Below, piece after piece: positions 35,176-43,739 of a stretch of DNA of 64,000 nucleotides. The stretch covers positions 186,001-250,000 of the forward strand of contig CAUFXM010000001.1 of NCBI GenBank assembly GCA_959597175.1, written 5' to 3'. Each line of letters begins with the position of its first letter. The stretch's first letter is position 1. Under the pieces are notes generated by a model. That model was not told where the DNA came from. It searched no databases and saw only the letters and a list, made by a program, of their open reading frames with translations. The DNA is from an uncultured Methanomassiliicoccales archaeon (lineage in GTDB: Archaea; Thermoplasmatota; Thermoplasmata; Methanomassiliicoccales; Methanomethylophilaceae). Position numbers and translations under genes: made by a program.

Positions 35176-35577
35176 TCAGGATCGCTCCGTCCGCTCCTCC
35201 GCCGGCGGCTCCATCACCACGATCTCCGCCTCCGGCGCGTGTGACACGACGCTCTGGAGGCCCTTCATGCATGTCCTCCTGCTGGCGTAGGCCTGGGATG
35301 CGGCGATGATCTCCCCGTTCGAGGCCCTGAGCCTGAACCTGAACTTCCCCCCGGCGTCGGTGAACACCTCGTACTTGGGGTTCTTCAGGACCTCGTAGCC
35401 CTCCACGGTCTGGTCCTCCACGCCCACGGCGGAGTTCTTGCGGATGCTCTCCGCGCCGACCCTGCAGTTGGCCACCGAGGCGTACATCTGCGACGTGCAG
35501 ATGACCTTGTTGTTGTTCGCTAAGAGGTTGAACATGTAGCGCCCGTCGGACGTAGGCTTTATTACGAATCTGCCCAT
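35176..35577 (-). CDS. DUF1508 (YegP-like) protein
   Basis: 133 residues with two YegP/DUF1508 repeats. The first is GRYMFNLLANNNKVICTSQMY, then ASVANCRVGAESIRKN. The second is KFRFRLRASNGEIIAASQAY, then ASRRTCMKGLQSVV. The family is small, widespread in bacteria and some archaea, and of unknown function. The ATG at 35577 follows a TGGAGGC ribosome site by about seven bases, so this gene has a short leader unlike many neighbours. It is convergent with the thymidylate-kinase-like gene. Confidence 0.9.
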   Translation of the reverse strand: MGRFVIKPTSDGRYMFNLLANNNKVICTSQMYASVANCRVGAESIRKNSAVGVEDQTVEGYEVLKNPKYEVFTDAGGKFRFRLRASNGEIIAASQAYASRRTCMKGLQSVVSHAPEAEIVVMEPPAEERTERS

Positions 35578-35610
35578 CTTGGTTGCCTCCAGACAAGAAT
35601 CTGAATGTGA

Positions 35611-35620
35611 ATTTAAATAA
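35611..35620 (-). promoter_or_regulatory. TATA box for the DUF1508 gene
   Basis: TTATTTAAAT on the minus strand is about 38 bases upstream of the ATG at 35577, leaving a leader of roughly 12 bases that holds the GGAGG site. Confidence 0.5.
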
Positions 35621-35803
35621 CCGACAGAATCAGATATTAATGTCTGAAAATTAACATATTAATTAGTAGAAGGTAACAGTGTTCTCAGCTAATCCAGACG
35701 GATAGCCCTCTTTATAACTACAAGATTCGATTCTCCCTGGTCGTAAAGATGGGGTCGGGGGAACGGGCCCCGCGCCGTGGCACAGGACCCGTGTTCAAAG
35801 GGT

Positions 35804-36298
35804 TCAGAACTTAAGCTTCGTCCCGCAGTTGACGCAGTGCTTGGTCTTCCTATTTATGTACCCGCACCTGGGGCAGTGCGGCATTCCGTCCACGCTGACG
35901 AGGCCGGTCCCGTCGGCCCACCCCTCGCGGGTGACGGTGGCGGAGATCTTGGTGGGGTCGGAGGGGACCTGGCCGTTGTTGTCCTCGATCATGTTCCTGT
36001 TGAAGTGAAGGATGGCCTCGTCCCTCTCCCTGGCTATCGCATCCCTGTCACCGGAAAGGGCCTCCAGCTTGGCAACCTTCCTCTCGCTCTTCGCCTTGAC
36101 CATCTGCACCGGCTGGGTCTTGAGGGTCCTGTTGATTTCCCTGAGCTTCTTCTCTATGGCCTCCTGGATCTCCTCGTCCGAGTAGTCGGCGAACGGGCTC
36201 CTGCGGATCATCCAGTAGAGGTTGTACTGCCTCTCGGACTGCTCGGGCATCTTGTTCTCGACGGGCTTCTCCTCCTTCTTGCCGAATAACCAGGACAT
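35804..36298 (-). CDS. Small protein with C-terminal zinc ribbon
   Basis: 164 residues. The N-terminus is charged (MSWLFGKKEEKPVEN) and the middle is a helical charged region (EIQEAIEKKLREINRTL). The C-terminus is a clear zinc ribbon, CPRCGYINRKTKHCVNCGTK, with four cysteines. No membrane helix. Possibly a nucleic-acid or protein-binding accessory factor. A TATA-like GTTAAAAC is about 26 bases upstream of the ATG. A stem-loop at about 35768-35798 lies just beyond its stop and may terminate it. Confidence 0.75.
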   Translation of the reverse strand: MSWLFGKKEEKPVENKMPEQSERQYNLYWMIRRSPFADYSDEEIQEAIEKKLREINRTLKTQPVQMVKAKSERKVAKLEALSGDRDAIARERDEAILHFNRNMIEDNNGQVPSDPTKISATVTREGWADGTGLVSVDGMPHCPRCGYINRKTKHCVNCGTKLKF

Positions 36299-36536
36299 GG
36301 TGCGTGAATCGGGGTCATGGTTTTAACGGGTTTCCTACATAAAAATGACATAGACGATGCATCCACCTCGTCATCAGCATGAAGCATTTCCTCTCCTGAA
36401 TGGTTTGGCACCCGCTGCCGGATTCAGAGTAACAGTCACGACATCCCAGGCCGAACGGAACCGATGCATCTGTCAAACTATCGGACAATGACTGGAATGT
36501 TCCTCGAGACGGCCCAGGAGAACAATGGGTTTGAAT

Positions 36537-36564
36537 CCCGGTCCGAGATATGACACGGACCGGG
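36537..36564 (-). terminator. Hairpin after the large LRR protein gene
   Basis: A perfect 9-bp GC-rich stem (36537-36545 with 36556-36564, 10-base loop), ten bases past the stop at 36574. Confidence 0.55.
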
Positions 36565-36573
36565 AGATTGGCT

Positions 36574-39500
36574 TCAAGCGCTGTCGGTCCGGTGCTTCCT
36601 GCGTCTCAAAACCAGATAGGCAACGGCAATCAGAACCGCAATCACGATCACTACGATTATCAGGATCAACGGGTGCGTCTCGCTGTTGTATGTGAGGGAG
36701 GACTCCACAGCCACTGTCCCAGATCCGACGAGAGTGAATGAGATGCTCTCCGCATCATGGGATCCGGCCAGCATCTCCCTGCTCCCATCATCATTTATGA
36801 GCCATATCTGCACCTGATCATAACCGTCAGGGATGCCCTTCATGACCGTGTAAGTGATGGATTCGTCGATCTGTGAGCCGTTAGAAATCGCCGTCACATC
36901 GAAGACCATCGCATAAGGTCCGATCAAAGCGGGATTCTCGGATGACTCGACGGCGATACGGTACTCCGCACCCTCCGCGATCGTCTCCCCGGACACCCTG
37001 GCCGTCCAGGTGGTGGCTGTATCGGAGAAATCCAGTATTCCGCTGACAACATGGTCCATACCTGCGTCTGTGGGTACGAACACCACCATGCTCCCATCAC
37101 CGGTCACTATGGCATCATCATCCGTCACTACGGGATTGCTCATCCACACCGCCTCCACGATGATGTCTCTGGCAGGCATAGAGACGGGCATTCCGTCCCA
37201 GCATGCGAATTGACTTCCGTCTTTGACAGGATCGCTCGGAAGTGGGATGCTATCGCCGTATCTGACCGATTCAGTGTGGACAACGCTTCCGTCGACCACG
37301 AAGGATACGTTGAAGAGGGCCCTTTCCAGCACGGCCGTATACGTCGTCGAAACCTCAGGGGCTACGACCGGGAGTTCCGGAGTCCATCCGATTATTTCGT
37401 ATCCTTCCGAGGATGGGACGCCGATGACGAGTGGCGCACCCGAGAGCGCCGACATGTGATGGGTTTTCCCGTCCACGACCAAGTCGATCCTCACAACTTC
37501 ACCCGATCTCACGAACTTGGTATCGAACAGGGAGATGTCGGTGTTGGTTCCCTCCGGACAGTAGATTATCAGCGGGTTGAGGCAATCGTCGAACGCCTGC
37601 GACTGTATCGTTTGGACATCGCCCAGTAGTACGACGGAACCTAGCTTGGAGCAGTTGAGGAACGCGAAGTTGTATATCGTTTCGACAGAAGATGGTATGG
37701 TGACCGATGTTAGGGATGGGCAGTCCCTGAACGATCCGGATATCTCATGGAGGTCCGCGTTGAATCTTATGTATCTGAGATTGTCGCACCCTTCGAATGT
37801 CCTCCAGCCGGTCTCCTTCAGCCCTTCTGGGAAGTACACCTCCTCTAGGGACGCCCCGTAGAAGGAGTAGTCTCTCAATGTGGTGACCCCATCTGGGATC
37901 GCGTAGTCTCCCTCCCTAGCCGCCGGATATTGGAGGAGGGTGGATCCATCCTTGCTGAAGAGGACCCCTTCGATGGATCTGTACGAGGGGTTGCCATCAC
38001 CTACGTATACGTACTCCAGCGATTCGCAGAATCTCAGGTTGTAGAAGCCGATATCCGTTGTGGAATCGGGGATGTAGATGGAGGTCAGATTGGAGGCGAA
38101 CCCCATCTCGCAGGTGGTGGTGATCCCGTCAGGGATCGAGAAATGGCCAGATTTGCCGTAGGGGAACATCTCCAGCGTGGATGTGTACCTGTTGTAGACG
38201 ACCCCGTCCACGGTGTAGAACGCAGGGTGCCCATCCTCCACTATGAACTCCTCTATGCCCGTGCAGTGTTCGAATATCATCGAACTCCAGGTGGTCCATG
38301 TCCTAGGTATGGTCACCGTCTTGAGTGCGGTGCATCCATAGAACTCCTCGTCACCGAAGTTCTCCATGGTGCCCAGATCCAGTTCGGTGAGGCTGGTGCA
38401 TCCGTACAGCATCTGGTATCCCACTGTCTTCACACCGTCCTGGAACACGGCGGATTCCAGGTTCACACAGTTCTTGAAGGCGTATGACGAGATCTTCTCC
38501 ACGGCTCCGGGGACTGTTACCGCAGTGATTTTCTCGTTGCCCTCGAAGAGGCTGTTGGCCATCGAGTAGGAAGTAACCGTCCTTCCGTCGACGGTGAACG
38601 ACGAGGGGAGCGAGAGATCTCCCCCCGGACCCCTATACCTCTGCAGGACGTACTCCCCGTCCATCTCGCTGAACGACCATGTGTGCGGACCATCGATAAT
38701 GTCGACGAACATCCCTGATTCGCCGGATGCGTGCACATTCCCTGCATAATAGGAGACCATCCCGTGTTCGCTGCTCCCTGCGATGATGTCGAGGTCGCTG
38801 TCGTTCACGATCTCATAGAGGTTGCTACATCCCGAGAAAGCGCTTCTGCCTATTGTCCTGAGACTCTCCGGAAGACGTAGCGATTCGAGAGAGGTACAGT
38901 TTTCGAATGCGAAGCTTTCTATCTCGACCACGTTTCCCAAATCGACATATGCCAAAGCAGAGCAATTGGAGAAGCAATTGTATGGGATGACGGTGACGGA
39001 ATCAGGGATTGTCACCCCGACGATGTCACTCTTCGCGAACGCACTGCTGGATATGGTGCTCACGGTGTCCGCTATAGCCGCGGTCCCTCCCTTGCTGTGC
39101 GGATACCTCAACAGTTCGGTAGCGTCGGAGTTGTACAGAACACCGTCTATGGAGCTGTAAATGGGGTTGCCCTCGTCAACCTGGATCCATTCCAGTCCGT
39201 GGAGGTTGTAGAGGTTGTTGGCCCCGAACTCCTCGAGGCTGGCTGGAACACGCAGACCGGTTATCTCGTTGGCGCCGATCAGGACGTTGTCTTCAATCGT
39301 AACCACCCCGTCGGGAATCTCCAATACCCCTGCCAAGCCTCCTGGATAAGCCAGAAGGCGGGTGATGATGCTGTTGTACACTGCCCCGTCCACGACTTTG
39401 AAACGCGTGCTGTCGCTGACATCTATGGTCTCAAGATTCGGGAGGTAGGTGAAGGCCCCGTCGATGGTCGTGGTCTCGGATGTGATGGTCACCTTCTTAA

Positions 39501-40062
39501 GAGCCGGACAGCCGTACAGCAGACCGTCCGGAATCGTCCAGACACCTCCTAGGTATATGTATTCCAAAGACTCGCATCTTCCGATGCTGTTATCCGACAA
39601 CCCTGTGACCGTATCCGGGATGATAAGTTCCTTCAGAGAACTGCAACCGTCAAAAACCTCAGTGTTGAATGACAGGCATCTATATCCATCACGGTACTCA
39701 GACAAACGTATGCTCTCTAGGGATGTGCAGTTTCTGAACGCCCCATCACCGATCCTCTGTATGGTGTCCGGCATCCATACAGTTCTCACGATCTGATTGT
39801 TCTCGAACGCGAATCTGCTGATGGAACATACCGGATACGTCTTGCCATCAATCACCACGGATTCCGGGATGACCACGTCCGGATCCGTCCCTAAGTACGA
39901 CAGCACATTCGACGTCCCGTCGGTGTTCATTCCGTAGCTGAACTCCCCTACCGTAACCGCATCGGCCTCATCTGCCGTTTCCGGAATCAGAATGAGCAAT
40001 GATGCCAAGATCGTTACAGAAGCCAACAGAGATACTGTGAGAATCTGTCTTTCTTTGTACAT
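36574..40062 (-). CDS. Large BspA-like leucine-rich-repeat surface protein
   Basis: 1162 residues. A signal peptide (hydrophobic stretch about 8-27) precedes more than 20 LRR_5/BspA-type repeats with the pattern IPxSVxxIxxxAFxxCxxL, for example IQRIGDGAFRNCTSLESI, LRTIGRSAFSGCSNLYEI and VETIYNFAFLNCSKLGSV. Around residues 900-980 there is an InlB-like B-repeat (FNVSFVVDGSVVHTESVRYG and CWDGMPVSM), then a beta-rich region, and a C-terminal membrane helix followed by RRRKHR. So it is exported and anchored with the bulk outside the cell. Such proteins are adhesin-like and are abundant in gut Methanomassiliicoccales and bacteria. The ATG at 40062 has an upstream A+T box near 40095-40102. Confidence 0.9.
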   Translation of the reverse strand: MYKERQILTVSLLASVTILASLLILIPETADEADAVTVGEFSYGMNTDGTSNVLSYLGTDPDVVIPESVVIDGKTYPVCSISRFAFENNQIVRTVWMPDTIQRIGDGAFRNCTSLESIRLSEYRDGYRCLSFNTEVFDGCSSLKELIIPDTVTGLSDNSIGRCESLEYIYLGGVWTIPDGLLYGCPALKKVTITSETTTIDGAFTYLPNLETIDVSDSTRFKVVDGAVYNSIITRLLAYPGGLAGVLEIPDGVVTIEDNVLIGANEITGLRVPASLEEFGANNLYNLHGLEWIQVDEGNPIYSSIDGVLYNSDATELLRYPHSKGGTAAIADTVSTISSSAFAKSDIVGVTIPDSVTVIPYNCFSNCSALAYVDLGNVVEIESFAFENCTSLESLRLPESLRTIGRSAFSGCSNLYEIVNDSDLDIIAGSSEHGMVSYYAGNVHASGESGMFVDIIDGPHTWSFSEMDGEYVLQRYRGPGGDLSLPSSFTVDGRTVTSYSMANSLFEGNEKITAVTVPGAVEKISSYAFKNCVNLESAVFQDGVKTVGYQMLYGCTSLTELDLGTMENFGDEEFYGCTALKTVTIPRTWTTWSSMIFEHCTGIEEFIVEDGHPAFYTVDGVVYNRYTSTLEMFPYGKSGHFSIPDGITTTCEMGFASNLTSIYIPDSTTDIGFYNLRFCESLEYVYVGDGNPSYRSIEGVLFSKDGSTLLQYPAAREGDYAIPDGVTTLRDYSFYGASLEEVYFPEGLKETGWRTFEGCDNLRYIRFNADLHEISGSFRDCPSLTSVTIPSSVETIYNFAFLNCSKLGSVVLLGDVQTIQSQAFDDCLNPLIIYCPEGTNTDISLFDTKFVRSGEVVRIDLVVDGKTHHMSALSGAPLVIGVPSSEGYEIIGWTPELPVVAPEVSTTYTAVLERALFNVSFVVDGSVVHTESVRYGDSIPLPSDPVKDGSQFACWDGMPVSMPARDIIVEAVWMSNPVVTDDDAIVTGDGSMVVFVPTDAGMDHVVSGILDFSDTATTWTARVSGETIAEGAEYRIAVESSENPALIGPYAMVFDVTAISNGSQIDESITYTVMKGIPDGYDQVQIWLINDDGSREMLAGSHDAESISFTLVGSGTVAVESSLTYNSETHPLILIIVVIVIAVLIAVAYLVLRRRKHRTDSA

Positions 40063-40291
40063 GATGAACCACTGATGTCAAAAACCATATTGACTAAAAA
40101 TAAGCTTAACTCTAAGACATTATGATTAACTGGCACTTGAGATTGAAAAACCGGACAAGCGCCACCCGTCCAGTAGAACGCACTTCCTATCTACAGAGCA
40201 ACCTGTAGGATGGAGAACATCAGTTCAGATCCATCCGAGGCTAACCGCACAGATATCGTTAATAGCTGTCGACAGATGCCGATGCGTTCCG

Positions 40292-40804
40292 ATGGAAGAA
40301 ACCAGATACACCCTCCGTAAAGCGATACCGGGCGACGAGGACGCCGCCATGTCGTTCATCGACGACGCCAAGACCCACCTCAGGAGCTGCGGCGTTGACC
40401 AGTGGCAGAGGGGGTACCCGGACAGGTCCTCTATCGAACGGGACATGTCCGAAGGCATGGGGTACTTCCTCACCGTCGACGGGGTCGACGCTGCGTACCT
40501 GTGCATAGACATGGGCGGCGAGCCGGCGTACGATAGGATAGACGGGACATGGCTCACTGAAGGACCCTACGGGACCATCCACCGCCTGGCAATCGGCTCC
40601 GATCACAGAGGCAGGGGACTCTCGAAGGTCGCCTTCGCCCTCTCCGAGGATGTAATCAGGTCCCTAGGATGGGTGAGCATCCGCGCCGACACCAACGAGA
40701 ACCACGCCGTCATGAGGCACGTCCTCTCGGAGATGGGGTACGTATGCTGCGGGAGGATCTGGTTCGACTACAGCCCGAAGGTGGCGTACGAGAAGGTGCT
40801 CTGA
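40292..40804 (+). CDS. GNAT-family N-acetyltransferase
   Basis: 170 residues. EETRYTLRKAIPGDEDAAM is a typical GNAT opening. The acetyl-CoA site is IHRLAIGSDHRGRGLSKVAF (R-G-R-G-L), followed by SIRADTNENHAVMRHVLSEM, the conserved NxxAxxxYxxxGF-like block. The acceptor substrate is unknown. A TATA-like GTTAATAG is about 30 bases upstream. A small hairpin follows the stop. Confidence 0.88.
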   Translation: MEETRYTLRKAIPGDEDAAMSFIDDAKTHLRSCGVDQWQRGYPDRSSIERDMSEGMGYFLTVDGVDAAYLCIDMGGEPAYDRIDGTWLTEGPYGTIHRLAIGSDHRGRGLSKVAFALSEDVIRSLGWVSIRADTNENHAVMRHVLSEMGYVCCGRIWFDYSPKVAYEKVL

Positions 40805-40819
40805 CAGTTGGGGAACTGT
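40804..40819 (+). terminator. Small hairpin after the GNAT gene
   Basis: ACAGTT and AACTGT (6-bp stem, GGGG loop) start at the stop codon; no long T run. Confidence 0.4.
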
Positions 40820-40901
40820 TCAACAATACATCCTGGTAACTACAATGGACCCATATCATTGGCTAATGGGGCGATTCGAGAGGATTATCGTACCTGACAT
40901 C

Positions 40902-40910
40902 AAATAATTG
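40902..40910 (+). promoter_or_regulatory. Possible promoter of the structured RNA
   Basis: AAATAATTG lies about 27 bases before the start of the region rich in stem-loops (about 40931), the spacing expected for an archaeal TATA box on the plus strand. Confidence 0.35.
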
Positions 40911-40929
40911 ATAACAATCGTAGCCACGC

Positions 40930-41123
40930 CGGAAAGGTGAGTCCGCGGAACCAGTTCCTGTAGGTGGTGAGACGATGATATCTAACCAGAGATATCGGAA
41001 CAGGAGCTTCCGTATCACGATGACTATCGGCTATCTGACGATAGTCATAATCTGGCCATAAGCCGACCGTGACAACTGGTGTCCGTAAGACACCCGGCCC
41101 GCAAGGGCCGTCATCTCACACCT
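40930..41123 (+). ncRNA. Putative structured non-coding RNA, class unknown
   Basis: This gene-free stretch holds a dense series of perfect stem-loops. They are 40977-40983/40990-40996 (7 bp), 40996-41000/41008-41012 (5 bp), 41020-41029/41039-41048 (10 bp), 41078-41083/41089-41094 (6 bp), and 41095-41100/41105-41110 (6 bp with GCAA tetraloop). A long-range helix can join 40962-40971 to 41115-41123 and enclose all of them; 40935-40941 could compete for the same partner. ACGATGA occurs twice (40972, 41018), close to a C-box. I found no RNase P (GGAAAGUCC) or SRP signature. Plus strand is favoured by the upstream A+T box, but the strand is uncertain. It lies 62 bases from tRNA-Ala. Confidence 0.5.
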
Positions 41124-41184
41124 GTTTGCACAATCGCATTCGTGGATATAATACGTTCTGTCGAGAAGTCAGTGAGATAAAGAG

Positions 41185-41261
41185 TGGTGGACAAGGCGAG
41201 ATTCGAACTCGCGACTTCTGCCTTGCGAAGGCAGCGATCTACCGGGCTGATCTACTTGCCC
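41185..41261 (-). tRNA. tRNA-Ala (anticodon CGC)
   Basis: A full cloverleaf reads on the minus strand. The acceptor stem GGGCAAG pairs with CTTGTCC and includes the G3-U70 pair that identifies alanine tRNAs. The D arm is closed by GATC/GATC. The anticodon stem CTGCC/GGCAG has loop TTCGCAA (anticodon CGC, reading GCG codons). The T arm GCGAG/CTCGC has loop TTCGAAT. The discriminator is A and CCA is encoded (41185-41187). No intron. Confidence 0.95.
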
Positions 41262-41297
41262 ATTTGAATCCGGTGAGTCCCCCTAATCAGACCCTGG

Positions 41298-41306
41298 ATA
41301 TAAACC
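41298..41306 (-). promoter_or_regulatory. TATA box for tRNA-Ala
   Basis: GTTTATATC on the minus strand is centred about 41 bases upstream of the mature tRNA 5' end, leaving a leader of roughly 14 bases. Confidence 0.5.
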
Positions 41307-41337
41307 TTGGTTCTACCTACGACACGTCCCCGTCAAA

Positions 41338-41347
41338 CCATAAATCC
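41338..41347 (+). promoter_or_regulatory. TATA-like box for the flavoprotein gene
   Basis: CCATAAATCC is centred about 26 bases upstream of the ATG at 41368. Confidence 0.45.
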
Positions 41348-41367
41348 GGGAGCATTGATTGGAGCGC

Positions 41368-42033
41368 ATGCACATCATCGGGATCAACGGGAGCCCCCGC
41401 AAGGGCTGGAACACCTCCACCCTCGTACGCGACGCCCTGGACGGCGCCGAATCGGAGGGGGCCACCACGGAGATGATCGACCTGTACGACCGCACATACA
41501 GCGGCTGCCGCAGCTGCTTCGGATGCAAGCGCATCGGGATCGACGAGCACCGGTGCTTCATGAAGGACGACCTGACCCCCGTGCTCGATAAGGCCAGGGA
41601 GGCGGACGCGCTGGTCCTCGGCACGCCGATATACTTCTTCCAGCCCTCCGCGGGGTTCTCGGCATTCATGGAGCGCCTACTCTTCCCCTACATCACCTAC
41701 AGCAGTGATCCGGCATCTTTCCGCGGGAGTCCCCTTCCGGCCGCATTCATCTACACCATGAACGTCGGACGGGAATCTATGGAGAAGACAATGCCCTGCT
41801 TCGACCGTTTCAGGAAGTACTCCGCCAAGACCCTCCTAGTGGAGCCGGAATACTACTGCTCCATGAACACCTGGCAGTACCCCGACTACGACAGATACGA
41901 GCACGACATCTTCGACATGGACTCCAAGCGCGAGAGCAGGGACGCGCAGTTCCCGCTGGACCGCGAGGCCTGCCGCCGGATGGGGAGGCGCCTGGCACTC
42001 AGGGCCTCGGGGATGGATGACAGCGGACGCTGA
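41368..42033 (+). CDS. NADPH-dependent FMN reductase / iron-sulfur flavoprotein-like
   Basis: 221 residues. Flavodoxin-like fold: GINGSPRKGWNTSTL binds the FMN phosphate, and ALVLGTPIYFFQPSAGF is the second FMN loop. A compact cysteine set CRSCFGCKR (about residue 50) plus a later Cys (HRCF) resembles the cluster motif of archaeal iron-sulfur flavoproteins, so it may carry an Fe-S cluster as well as FMN. Role: electron transfer or quinone/disulfide reduction, substrate unknown. The ATG at 41368 is chosen over TTG at 41359 because of TATA spacing. Confidence 0.85.
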   Translation: MHIIGINGSPRKGWNTSTLVRDALDGAESEGATTEMIDLYDRTYSGCRSCFGCKRIGIDEHRCFMKDDLTPVLDKAREADALVLGTPIYFFQPSAGFSAFMERLLFPYITYSSDPASFRGSPLPAAFIYTMNVGRESMEKTMPCFDRFRKYSAKTLLVEPEYYCSMNTWQYPDYDRYEHDIFDMDSKRESRDAQFPLDREACRRMGRRLALRASGMDDSGR

Positions 42034-42074
42034 CCTACTCAACTGTTAAACCCTTCCAGCGTCTACGGTCGGAC

Positions 42075-43412
42075 ATGAAGCTCCGGAACCAATCCACTGG
42101 CGGCACGCCCAGACCGATGGAGGTCTGGAACGCCAACGTGTACTTCGACGACGGCTCCGGGGCGAAGAACCGCCCCGTCATCGTCCTGGAGAAGAGGGAC
42201 GGGGACTACACCGTCTACATGGTCACCTCCCACGGCCACCGCCCGGACACCGACATAAGGCTGATGGACCCCTACGAGGTGATGCTGGACAAGTCCTCCA
42301 CCGTCCGCACCGACCGCCCGTTCAAGCTCCAGGCATCCCGGTTCAACTACAAGCTCGGGGAGCTCTGCTACGACGACTCCGAGATGGTCAGGGCGATATT
42401 CGAGAGCCGCACCAGGGAGAGCCGCCAGTACAGGCGGGGGAACTACCGAGGCCCCTCCCATGGACGCCGTCCAAGCCGCGCGCGAGATCGTCTCCTCGGC
42501 CGCCAGCAGGATCTGCCTGGACATGCGCTTCATGACCGCGGCGGTCCTCTCGCTCGGAACGGAGATCGAGGAGGGCGAGGGGAGGCCCAGCTGCGACGGG
42601 AGCAGAGTGACGTTCCATGCAGACACGGTCCTGTCCATGTACCGCGAGGACCCCAACTCCGTCGCCCGCGACCTCGCCCATTGCGTCATGCACTGCATCC
42701 TGGGCCACGACGCCCCCGGGGACGGCGACCGCGCACTGGCCGAGGACATGATCGTCGAATACGTCCTGGACTCCCTGGACGCCCCAGGCACCTCCGTGGA
42801 CGGCAGGGAGGACAGGCTGTTCGCCTGCGGCAAGGTGTTCTCAAAGGCGGCCGCCCCCACCCCCGAACTCGTCTCCCAGACGGTCTCGGAGACGTCCAGG
42901 TGGCAGCTGGACATGTACCGCAGGATGTTCACCCGGGACGACCACTCCTCCCGCAGGGAGGACGACGGCACCTGGGAGGAGATGTCCAAGCAGGCCATGG
43001 TGGAGCTGGAGGGGTTCAGCAGGAACCTCGCCGGGAGGTCCGATGCGCTGCTCTCCATCCTCCGGATCAGGAACGCCAGGCGCTACGACTACCGCTCGTT
43101 CCTGCGCAGGTTCATGACGCGCAGGACCAGGGTCCGGGAGAGCCGGGACGAGTTCGACCCCATCTACTACACCTACGGGCTGTCCGTGTACGGCAACCTC
43201 CCGCTGATCGACTCCCTGGAAGTCTCGGACTCCCGCAGGGTGGAGGAGTTCGTCATCGCCGTGGACACCTCGGGCTCGACCATGGGCGAGCCGGTCAGAA
43301 GGTTCCTGGAGGAGGCGTTCGAGGTGCTGCGCCAGTCCGGCATGGGGAACGGCGTGAACCTCCATGTGATCCAGTGCGACGACGAGGTCCGTTCGGACGA
43401 CGTCGTCCGTAA
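42075..43412 (+). CDS. PemK/MazF-like protein whose frame has no early stop
   Basis: The first 125 codons look like a real gene: VWNANVYFDDGSGAKNRPVI, LEKRDGDYTVYMVTS and VMLDKSSTVRTDRPFKL fit the SH3-like PemK/MazF toxin fold (RNA-cleaving in known members). A TATA-like box (GTTAAACCC) is about 28 bases upstream. After about residue 128 the frame runs on with no stop through 953 bases of the next gene, giving Arg/Gly/Pro-rich shadow sequence that ends in TAA at 43412. The run GGGGG near 42436-42440 is a place where loss of one base would fuse it in frame to the VWA gene. No antitoxin is adjacent. The real C-terminus is uncertain. Confidence 0.5.
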   Translation: MKLRNQSTGGTPRPMEVWNANVYFDDGSGAKNRPVIVLEKRDGDYTVYMVTSHGHRPDTDIRLMDPYEVMLDKSSTVRTDRPFKLQASRFNYKLGELCYDDSEMVRAIFESRTRESRQYRRGNYRGPSHGRRPSRARDRLLGRQQDLPGHALHDRGGPLARNGDRGGRGEAQLRREQSDVPCRHGPVHVPRGPQLRRPRPRPLRHALHPGPRRPRGRRPRTGRGHDRRIRPGLPGRPRHLRGRQGGQAVRLRQGVLKGGRPHPRTRLPDGLGDVQVAAGHVPQDVHPGRPLLPQGGRRHLGGDVQAGHGGAGGVQQEPRREVRCAALHPPDQERQALRLPLVPAQVHDAQDQGPGEPGRVRPHLLHLRAVRVRQPPADRLPGSLGLPQGGGVRHRRGHLGLDHGRAGQKVPGGGVRGAAPVRHGERREPPCDPVRRRGPFGRRRP

Positions 43413-43707
43413 CGAGGGCGACCTGAGGAGGCTGACATCCGGATTCAGGCTGAAGGGGGGAGGGGGCACCGACTTCAGGCCGGTGTTCGCCTACGTGGAC
43501 CGGCTCATATCCGAGGGGAGGTTCAGGGACCTCCGGGGCCTCATGTACTTCACCGACGGCTTCGGCACGTTCCCGTCCAAGCGCCCCCCGTACGACACGG
43601 CCTTCGTGTTCTGCGACGACGCCTACCGGGAGCACGACGTCCCCCCGTGGGCGATGAAGGTAGTCATCAGGACCGAGGACCTAATGGGCGGACCGCATCG
43701 TATATGA
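42460..43707 (+). CDS. VWA-domain protein with DUF2201-like N-terminus
   Basis: 415 residues. The N-terminal half resembles the metallopeptidase-like region of DUF2201 proteins, but the expected HExxH reads HCVMHCILGH (about residues 73-82), with the catalytic Glu replaced by Cys. From about 262 there is a VWA-like domain with a MIDAS start FVIAVDTSGSTMGEP and GGGGTDFRPVF. These proteins work with MoxR-type AAA ATPases; one lies just downstream. The ATG at 42460 has GAGG about seven bases upstream. A metal-dependent adaptor for the ATPase is inferred. Confidence 0.85.
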   Translation: MDAVQAAREIVSSAASRICLDMRFMTAAVLSLGTEIEEGEGRPSCDGSRVTFHADTVLSMYREDPNSVARDLAHCVMHCILGHDAPGDGDRALAEDMIVEYVLDSLDAPGTSVDGREDRLFACGKVFSKAAAPTPELVSQTVSETSRWQLDMYRRMFTRDDHSSRREDDGTWEEMSKQAMVELEGFSRNLAGRSDALLSILRIRNARRYDYRSFLRRFMTRRTRVRESRDEFDPIYYTYGLSVYGNLPLIDSLEVSDSRRVEEFVIAVDTSGSTMGEPVRRFLEEAFEVLRQSGMGNGVNLHVIQCDDEVRSDDVVRNEGDLRRLTSGFRLKGGGGTDFRPVFAYVDRLISEGRFRDLRGLMYFTDGFGTFPSKRPPYDTAFVFCDDAYREHDVPPWAMKVVIRTEDLMGGPHRI

Positions 43708-43739
43708 CGGCGTAGCATGTTCGAGTGTCAGGTGGTCGA

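Noticed and set aside
40930..41260. RNase P RNA or SRP RNA
   Set aside because: A minus-strand TCGGCTTATGGCC recalls the RNase P 3' region, but the required GGAAAGUCC and ACAGAA segments are absent, and the SRP S-domain signature is not found.
41069..41476. Open frame of 135 codons on the plus strand containing GGQGEIRTRDFCLAKAAIYR
   Set aside because: This is the well-known false translation of the strand opposite a tRNA gene; the tRNA-Ala on the minus strand explains it.
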